Shown here one piece after another: positions 55,430 through 64,000 of a DNA stretch of 64,000 nt. The stretch is from Branchiostoma floridae (taxonomy: Eukaryota; Chordata; Leptocardii; Amphioxiformes; Branchiostomatidae), in the NCBI RefSeq assembly GCF_000003815.2, contig NC_049987.1, forward strand, positions 21,274,187-21,338,186, in the 5' to 3' direction. The notes beneath the pieces were generated by a model. The model was given only the letters and a program-made list of their open reading frames with translations, was not told the DNA's origin and made no database searches. Both the position numbers and the translations under genes were made by a program. Each line of letters starts with the position of its first letter. Position 1 is the stretch's first letter.

Positions 55430-58400
55430 CTGTTGAGTAAACCCAACAACTGTTTCAGCACCAAGGAGGAAGACAGCCACATGGAGTGGTGTGAGTGAAA
55501 CAGGAAGTTTAACACCTTGCTGAAAGGGGCTGTTCATACAAATATTTTGCAAAACTGACATTCTCTAAGTTCTATTTCATTAGATGTCAACATATATCAT
55601 TTGTATCTGGCAAGTGACCAGAAAACAAATTACAGATAGCATTTCTTTTGCACAACGTTCATCACTTAGTAGAGTGTTTAGTTGCCTAAACATCTGTACT
55701 ACTGATGGTCTGCTATTTTCCTTTAGTGTGAACTTTCTGGAAGACATTTTCCATTGAATCATTTTACACCTTAACCCTTTCAGTTTTCAGATTTCCTTCT
55801 AATTTTCCCATCAGCTCCTAATGTGTTACAAACTGATGAAGGCAATTAGCCATGGATCCTCCTGTAGTTGGATTATCAAGACTTCACCTACAGGCAGGAA
55901 ACATTGATCAGCTCACACAGGGTGATCTTCACAGCCCATTGCCCCACAGGGAGTCACATCGATCATTGCCACCTCCCGTCTCTCTGGTTCTTACCTTCAG
56001 ACTTCATTATACTGATCAATAGGTCAAATCAGGTCATCCTCTAGGCCTAGGAGGATAGGCGTAACACTCTGGAATTATCTTCGAGCAGATGTAAGCAACT
56101 AGCTCTTGTTCAGTGTTCTACATCTGTTTTGCAACACTGGGTAGTAGGTACGCTTTTCTAGCCTTCTACTCAAACAATTTCACTATTCCGACAGTGCAGT
56201 GCTAGCAGATGCAGAATCAGGCAAATGATTAGATAGACTAAGAATGATCCAGATAACTACATATGCTTGGAGACGACTTTTTTGATAGTTGAGGGTACCA
56301 CGCAGCTTTAGGACAGATCAATTACTTTTAGGCCACATGTAATCTTATTAACAAGAGCGTAGAGTTTTAGCCACTGAAGCTCCCCCACACACATACATGT
56401 ACAGGACTAACAGCTTGATGTCCTGCACTAAGGATGAATGCAATTTGTTATCAGCCACAAGAGACCTACTCAGCTACAGTAGATGTATTCAATCCTCCAT
56501 ATATAAACTGCAATTCCATTCAGCCATATTTTCCATTACAAGGAGCAACATCAATTCAATAAGCTTCACTACAAAAAACGCCTATAAAGGCCGCTAAAAG
56601 AAAAACGGAGCCGGACCTCTGCTTGTAGAGTTCTTGTTTACCTTTGATTATTTCATATTTCCACCTTTTACCTTGCTACCTACTTTCACACCTAGTTGAT
56701 ATTTTCCTTACACCAACTAGGAAGGCATCGTCTGACCTCATATGATTTATGTCAAGTTCTAAACTGCGCTGGCTCACACATTGGATATATTTTTTACATT
56801 TATAGCACTTAGACTAAGTTGGTTCATAGAAAAGGCAAGAAAAGAGCATGCTTTGGCAGAGGACACTGCTTGCATGTTCATATGTGTATGTTAAATTCAT
56901 TTACTTGACCTGATTATCTATCTCTTATATTACTGTTTTGCTCAAGGCACTACCGTAACATAATGATACAAGAGAATCACACACCTTTAGGTGACCTTTC
57001 TGTGGTCATTAATGTCACGTCTTCTTACGTATATCAAACAATATATGACCCCCTATGCTCAATCAATATCTCAATTAGGACACTGTAACAATAAAAACTG
57101 ACATATTGCATGACAGCACCATATATAATCATTCCTTATTCATTAGAATAAAAAATCTGATTGCTTCCAGGATATGCTAGACATTTAATACTGACCGGAA
57201 TTCAGGACTTTTTTTATAGGAAAGAAGTTTAGACCTAAAATTACATAGTCCAAGCATTTCAGACCAGCTTAGAATATGCTGAAAGATCAGATTTATATCA
57301 TCACTGCATAAAATCAATGATACATTTTCAGGAGCAACTTACCCATGTCTTACTTTTCAATGTATTTTGATCGAAATCTATGTTCAATACTCACAGAATT
57401 TTCCTAGAACAGTCTATGAAATTAGAAGCTTGTACATGTAGATCCACTCACTCCAGTTAGACAAGTTGTATAATCCTAAATTATACTACTAACCAAAATG
57501 TGAGCATTTTGGGGACAGTTTTTGATGTGTCACACAAAACTCAGCTCTTTTGTGCCAAGAAAAAGTTGTCATACAATCATATACATGTACATTTTTTTGT
57601 ATATCTATAATAGATCTTTTTGACAGGTGGTTCTGCTTCACTGCCAGTGAGGCAAAGCGTTACCCAATCCTATTCATATAGAGTCTAAAAATAGACTCTG
57701 CTCCACCCTTTGCTGACTCCCAAGCAAATGCACCAGGTAAGAAAGCCTGAACACTGTTAACACAGATCCAATTAAAACATGAAGACTGAAAAAAGACTGA
57801 GTTTAAAAGATAATATCATTGGCAATTCATCTTTGAATAATGTAAATTACATAATTGCGCTTCAGAACAATCATGGTGCTATTTGATATTCCACACATTG
57901 TTTTAAAACTGCCAACTTGATGTGTATGTGTAGATTGAACGGAAACCTCCATTTACTGATTTAGATCCCCCCATCCCTCCAACTGTCATTATTGTCAGCA
58001 AAGATATCTCCTTATAGGATTGCACGATTCCAGTTAAACCTTTGGAATATAGATTCTGCTGTACCCTTCACTGACTGCCTCAGGTAGGGCAGCCTTTATC
58101 ACACCAACCATCAACAGTTGGGAAACCCTGATAAAAACGCTGCCTCCTGAGAAGCTCAAACTTGTACAGAATCAATCAATAAGTGTCCCTCACCAGTCGA
58201 CATGCCCAAGGCACCTATTACTGTCTTCTTTAAGGAGATCAACATGCATCTTAGCAAATAGCCAAGAACCTATCTCTTGTGCCTTGGGGGGTTCCTTAAT
58301 GCATTCCCACTTAAACTGTAAATGCAGCTTTGCTGATAAGCATGTCGATGTTGATGGTGTTCCTGCTAACTCTCCATTCAGGCTGATTGGTGCTACATCA

Positions 58401-58430
58401 ACGACTCTCTTTGGGAAGAAGGCGAAGAAT
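55430..58430. other. Upstream of FAAH2-like exon A, no exon recognised
   Basis: CpG-poor. A diverged CTCTGC(T)TG(G/T)(G/A)AG end motif of the CCAAGCAGAT family occurs near 56614, preceded by AAAACGGAGCCGGACC, so a fragment of the 2886-3182 type element is present. Confidence 0.45.
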
Positions 58431-58437
58431 TCATGAG

Positions 58438-58780
58438 GGTTGGCTCCATAGGTTTTGGCAAACTGATAACTCCAAGTGCTATGAGCATGGTGGATCTTGA
58501 CAATTTTGTAAAGTATATCTTCTTAAAGGCCTTGCGCTGTAAAGATGAAGTGATCTTGGCTGCATGGATGGGTTTTTGCAAACTGATAACTCCAAGTGCT
58601 ATAATGAGTGGATCTTGACAATTTTGTACAGTATACTAGTATCTTAAAGCCTTGTGCTGTAAGGACGATGGGATATTGGCTGGCTCAATAGCTTTAACAA
58701 AGTGATAACTCTACATGCTATGAGCGGATCTTAACAATTTTGTTAAGTAAGCCTTGGACTGTAAAAATGAAGGGATCGAG
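58438..58780. repeat. About 120-bp diverged tandem repeat, three copies
   Basis: Units share AAACTGATAACTCCAAGTGC, GGATCTTGACAATTTTGTA and CCTTG(C/T)GCTGTAA. Confidence 0.88.
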
Positions 58781-59239
58781 ACTTAAATCCTGATCAAGAA
58801 ATTCCCTGGTGTCTGATCCAAAAGTCAATACAAAGTTGGTGTCATAATTTCAAGAAAGTTATATGTTTTCTGTATTTTTGGTGCATAGCTGACATCACAC
58901 GCAGGTTTAAATCCCAACGGATGAGCTGCTAAAAATCATCCAAAGCCCCTAGCTAGTTCTTGTGACAGATTTGTGACAGGGTTTTTTTGAGTTCTTTCAG
59001 TTTTAACACTAAGGTCTTAAACACTTCACAATAATGGGCATTTTAATGAATGAAGACCTAGGTTATTGTACATATATTCCCATCAGGTTAAGTACAGGTC
59101 ACAACTAATAAATATTCTTTTAATACGGATATATAAGTATAATGTTGCTGAGGGTTACATGTAGATCACAGTAATGTGGTGCATTTGAATGATGCCGATC
59201 CAATGGCCCAAATTTCTTGCTTTACCAGAGCATATGATG

Positions 59240-59680
59240 AAGTGGTGATTGCCAAGAGCACTTCTGGCACCGAGTTTGAGATGAGCTTTTGGATGCTGAA
59301 CACACTTTCTCACTCGTGACTGGGGCCAGACTTATTTCATCTATTGGTTCCTGCATGAAAAATTCTAAAGTATGATACATGGAAAATTGAAAATTCTAAA
59401 GTATGATACTACATGCTTTACAGAGAATGCTATGATGGTAAAAGTATGATACTACACCCAATTTGGATGCTGAACACACTTATCCCACTAGGGCCATACT
59501 GATTTCATGGAAAATTCGAAAGTATGATACTAACGATACATCGGTACATACAATTTGAGGGAGTGAATATAGATAGTCAAATTTGAGACTTGATAAAGTG
59601 TTCATTACCAAGAACACCCCTGGTACAGAGTTAGAGATAGATCTCAACACACCTTCCCACTTAGAATTCCAGTTATGTTA
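59240..59680. repeat. Irregular repeats around TTGGATGCTGAACACACTT
   Basis: TTGGATGCTGAACACACTT occurs at 59290 and 59462, (C)CAAGA(G/A)CAC(T/C)(T/C)CTGG at 59256 and 59609, and GAAAATTCTAAAGTATGATAC-like strings three to four times. No coding content. Confidence 0.6.
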
Positions 59681-60839
59681 CCATGGCACTTTATCAAAAT
59701 GCGCTGAGTCTGCAAGTCCAAATCAATAACTCTACAGACAGAAGCCCCATTTGCTTATGCCAAGTGAGCCGGTGGAGTGACTGACATGTGATAATAAGTG
59801 AGGGAATTGCCCATTACAGCCCAGTTATCAGGGTCATCTCTATAACATGCCGGTACCAAATTAGGTCAGACTGTACATCTTTTAACATCTAACAACGCTT
59901 GAGCTCCCCGACAAGTATGTAATTCTGTAAAGCTACAAAGCACCAACAGTGTATAATCCTCTGCCAACATTGTCCAAGGCAGTGTTTTACCCTTGCTATA
60001 CATACCAGTATCATACACTTTCTCAGCACATTTCTTGAGGTTAAGGCCTATGAGACACATCTCACCAACATCATATCATGGCAGGCATTACTTCATTGTC
60101 ATTTCAGTCAAGTTGTTGGTACTAACAAGCAATAAAAAGAAAACTTTCCTCAATGATAAAAAAGTTTGTAATATTCAAATCTATTGTCACTGCAAGAATC
60201 AAAACTGGCTAAGGTTATCTGCAATCATAGTACATGTTACAGTAGTAGTCTGCAAAATGATTAGATTGTGATTTCTATAGAAAAGCAACAAGTTTCAGGC
60301 AAAGCTTATTCATTTGTCAGGGAAAAAATGTTTAGAAATATAATTATTAGTCAAACGACACCTCCTGGAATCTACCCCTCATTGATTGACAATGATACAT
60401 GTTAATGATCATATGAAATGAAAAATTCCTCCTAACTTGGTGACAGTGGGAATAACACTATATGATCTATGATGGATAGACACATGCAGCTCAAACCATG
60501 CATACTAATGCAAATATGATAACCTTTATGACATGCTAAAAAATTGCCTTACATAACTTATTTTTTTAAAAACAAAGATACCAAAACGTAGAATGATCAA
60601 CCTCCATAACACTTACCTACTCAGTTACATAATATTCACTACCTTCACAGTGCACAAGAAGGATCTCTGTATAGCACAAGTTTACCTATCCAGGAGTGCT
60701 TTATAATTACTGTATACTGGGAGATGTTGTATTGGAGATCACTTTACTAGTAGATACATTTTCCAGGGTGACATATGTATGTGACCTTAGCGGAATTATG
60801 CTAGTTGACGCGAGTTGATAGACGTTCTTCTTGCTCTAA

Positions 60840-61745
60840 GAGCTTTGGTCACACTGACTCCATCTGAGAGCTTTGGTCACGCTGACTCTATCTAAGAGCT
60901 TTGGCCATGCTGACTATCCTCTATGTGCCCTTGCTGACCCTACCTACACCACCAGAACCATTTGTAGGCCACGTGATCGCTCTTGAGCAGTACAAATATC
61001 ACTGTAATGTCTGGTTTATTGTCAAGTTTGTGGGTATTAAAAGCATTCATTATAATTTTAAAAAGACAATGCAGTTGAACTTACATTTTTGCAAATAAAG
61101 CTAAAACAGTCAGTGGATAACTCTCAAATCACTGCTCTAGAACTGTGTTTTCTTACTGCCCCTATGTGCTTTGTATCGTTAAATTCACATAACATCAACC
61201 CTCATAATTTCACTAGACATTGTCCTTGCTCTAAGAGCTTTGGCCACGCTGACTCCATCCTCTACGTGCCCTTGCTGACCCTACCTACACCACCAGAACC
61301 ATTTGTAGACACTCGTGATCACTCTTGAGAGGTACCCATCACCATGGTGCACCTGAGCCTACAAACTCCATTACCTTGTTGTTACCGCCCTTTGGGAAAC
61401 CTGAACGCAACTTTGCATCATTTTATTACTGCCCTTTGGCAAACCTGAACACGACTTTACAAGATATTTTACACGTCACATAATCTTGTTGGCTATGGTG
61501 CTACACTTTATCTCACTGTAATGTCAGCTGGTTTATTGTTGATTTTGCAGGTAAAGCATTCCCGTCTTTAAAAACACACGTTTAAAAACCCTATACAGTT
61601 GAACTTACAAATTTGAAAATAAAGCTAACACTACACAGTGAGTGTATAACTTTCAGGTCACTGCTCCAGAACTCTGTTTTCTTACTGTCCCTATGTGCTC
61701 TTTATCTTTAAATTGCATTCAGATAACTGTCATAATTCCACCTGG
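60840..61745. repeat. Diverged tandem duplication block
   Basis: TGCCCTTGCTGACCCTACCT, ACACCACCAGAACCATTTGTAG recurs at about 60928 and 61267. AGTTGAACTTACA..TTTGAAAATAAAGCTAA and CACTGCTC(T/C)AGAACT..GTTTTCTTACTG recur at 61075-61160 and 61598-61690. CTAAGAGCTTTGG(C/T)CA(C/T) is repeated three to four times at 60837-60910 and 61230. Confidence 0.75.
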
Positions 61746-62032
61746 TGCCATAATACTGCCACATCAAAAAAATGTTGTTATAGTAACTTACAGAGGCCTT
61801 CTCAAGACTCTAAAGTATCTGAAGTGTGTATGCCTCAGGATTATCGAATGCTGCATTGGTCATTGGTCTTTAATCACTTTACATTCATGAAATGCATCAT
61901 TTTTTTTCTCATGTGATGGCATTATAAATAAATGGCATCCAGTGGAATTATGAGAATTCATGTTATATTGCTAAAAGGATAAACAGTTTTTTAATAGAAA
62001 CTTGAACCAGTAGAGCATTTTTTTTCAAATTT

Positions 62033-62397
62033 TAGGCTACACTAATTCAATTTCTTGGTTCACGGATTTTTTCATAAAAAATATGGAGCGAGAGGGCGAA
62101 ATAAAAATAAAAATTGTAAAATGGTTGGGGTAAAGGTGACGGCTAATCCAAAACATGAAGAAAAATGTTTTCAGCTTGAAAAAAGTACAAAAACACTATT
62201 ATTGTACAGTAACAGCACCTGTATCCACACTTTAAGGAGCTTATAATATAAAGGCCAATTTGCTACACCAGAAAGTTGGTGAATGGTTTCATTAATGGTG
62301 AAAATTTGCTAAGTGGTAATTTTCATTTTTATTTTTTTTTCCAAAACATAGGAGCGAGCGAATCCGTGAACCAAGAAATTAAATTGGTGTGGCCTTA
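62033..62397. mobile_element. 365-bp MITE with about 38-bp terminal inverted repeats
   Basis: The left end TAGGCTACACTAATTCAATT, followed by TCTTGGTTCACGGATT, pairs with the right end AATCCGTGAACCAAGAAATT followed by AAATTGGTGTGGCCTTA. TA-like ends suggest a Tc1/mariner-type target site. No ORF in it resembles a transposase. Confidence 0.8.
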
Positions 62398-62399
62398 CT

Positions 62400-64000
62400 C
62401 TTGTACAAAAGTTCAACAGAACCTTTCCAAATGGCCATTTTTTTTTACAAGCTTTTACAAGCTGAATGGACAATCTCTTTTTCAAAGGTTATCGCAGATC
62501 TCTACACAGTAGCACTGATAACTGTTCCTGTACTGGTCCATCCACCCTGCCAATATTCCTGGCCACACATGGAGGTGACCCTCTGTGCTCTTGGCCTCCA
62601 GGATTACTAATGATCCCGGTGGCGCCTGGCAAATGTGCCATAAAACAGCACCGGTGTCTGCAACCTCGCATGGTTCGCTTGGAAGTCACGTCCACTTGAT
62701 TAATATATGCTATTGTGGTTTTCTCCGCCAAGGCAAGTTACAGTGGAGGCAGGCTTTTAAGTTTTAGCCAGACATGCCTCCAGGCATCATTTAGATGTGC
62801 TTTTCTTAAAATAACAAGAAATTGGACACACTAGATGCCCTTACACTGGGGAGCAGATCCTCTGACTAGCATGAAAATCTGATTGACCAAGGATGCATCT
62901 AGGTCATAGCAACTTAAGGCATATTGTTCTTGGACAAGAATAGCTAAAAGACAAAATGGTACTCATGACACTTATAGCTGAAGTTCAACTCCAATGCAAA
63001 TATTGTTAGGAATTACCTCAGAGATGGAACAGATACCAGTGCCATGACATGACTAATGCACATATCTATAAATGGAAAGAGGACGACAGACTCCAACGAT
63101 ACAGCAAATCCCTTATAACCCCCTAAAATAACCTGCACATAATCAGCTACCCTTGCCACGTTCACAGCAGTTTTAATAGAATAGAGAACTTCAGCAAAGG
63201 GCTTAGTCTGGTGACGTTTTTGATGTAATATTATACTGGCTGGGAAGCTAGCTTGCACCAAGGGACATATACACTTGTTGACTACTGCAAAAATAGATAG
63301 AAATGATGATTAAGTTCTAGTTAAAAAAAATAACCCTTTTGACAACCAGACTCCTGACTGCATTTGATACAGTAACTGTATGGCTACATTCAAGAATTCA
63401 AATGGCGATTTCAAAATACCAGATCTTTGATAATTAACTCCTTATGTACCTATTTAATAAGTTACTCTAAATCATAGCAACTATCATAAGTCATTTACTA
63501 ACATAAGAACTGTAATATTATACCCTAAGCCTTTTTCTTTAATCAAGTCAATTATGTTCTAATTTTGAAACAAGGAATAAAGAGCATCTAATCTGTTGAT
63601 GCATCTACAGAGCTGATATCACTTTGTTTAATTAGACGCTTTCACCCAAAGAATGTGCTCCTTTGTTCCTATCAAGAAAACACTTTGTCTTATAGAGCAA
63701 TTATCAGTAGACCATTACACTGCCTCGTTGTATCGGACAGAACTCTACTCTTCAATCTATCTTACAAATAGGTATTCAGTAGTGTGTCGTAAAAGTGCAA
63801 GACGAGTAGCTTTGCAACTCAAACTTTGTTGTATGGATGTAATATGCTAAATATAGAACGTCTTTTTGTGAGCAGCGTGTATGGGTAACAACAAAACTTA
63901 TACTAATTGTTTGTATACAGTCTCATGTCTTTCTGAAAGAACAACCACAATGCATCCACTTACAAGAACAGACACTAAAGTACACAATACAGGCAACAAA
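62400..64000. other. Upstream flank or intron, no gene recognised
   Basis: 62500-62760 is somewhat less AT-rich than its surroundings with overlapping ORFs on both strands, but no domain is recognisable. No FAAH2-like N-terminal exon was found. Confidence 0.4.

Noticed and set aside
63013-63261. 82-codon minus-strand hydrophobic ORF as the missing FAAH2 N-terminal exon
   Set aside because: Its end reads SVPSLR then stop, with no phase-0 donor and no resemblance to the amidase N-terminal region.
1-64000. CRISPR array or bacterial-type operon
   Set aside because: Intron-exon structure, SINEs and LINEs show animal DNA; no regular repeat-spacer pattern.

Overview
The window looks like invertebrate chordate genomic DNA, most likely amphioxus (Branchiostoma). 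The reasons are a long intron-rich gene with genes nested in its introns, tandem leucine-rich-repeat receptors, an intron-less RING/B-box/NHL (TRIM-type) gene, very many short inverted-repeat transposons and tRNA-derived SINEs, minisatellites lying across exon-intron boundaries, and two 100-base assembly gaps. The species call is an inference.

Region 1 to about 21.5 kb: no gene recognised. It is rich in CpG and made of foldback/MITE-like elements (several sharing a CTCCAAGCAGAT terminus), a 1.17-kb terminal-inverted-repeat element with GATCTCGCCCCCC iterations, CA microsatellites, a 124-bp tandem repeat, two GC-rich islands and one compact E-box/CCAAT cluster. A 15-bp minisatellite (21,560-22,220) lies about where CpG density drops.

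Region 25-54 kb: one minus-strand gene, a fatty-acid amide hydrolase 2-like amidase (FAAH2-like), is rebuilt here from seven exons (54034 down to 25007) with matching splice phases, giving 470 residues plus stop. The N-terminal exon or exons were not found. The exons carry all three catalytic residues of the amidase-signature family. Four of the seven exons (here called B, C, D and G) have one or more neighbouring truncated copies that span the exon-intron boundary; this is the most unusual feature of the window. On the opposite strand, inside the 15.6-kb intron between exons F and E, are two paralogous single-pass LRR receptors (28181-29866 and 33461-34864), each with an untranslated upstream exon, produced by a tandem duplication. 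The same intron holds a 5'-truncated LINE (37.6-39.9 kb, minus) and an 8-bp-TSD hAT-type MITE. The next intron (E-D) holds the plus-strand TRIM-NHL gene (42500-44392) and a second truncated LINE just downstream of its poly(A) signal.

Region 54-64 kb: presumably upstream intron or 5' flank of the FAAH2-like gene. It contains diverged tandem repeats, a 365-bp MITE and a truncated retroelement tail, but no coding exon I can support.

There is no evidence that the nested genes act with the amidase; their co-location is structural. The LRR pair look like cell-surface receptors with tyrosine-containing tails, the TRIM protein like an E3 ubiquitin ligase, and the amidase like a lipid-amide hydrolase.
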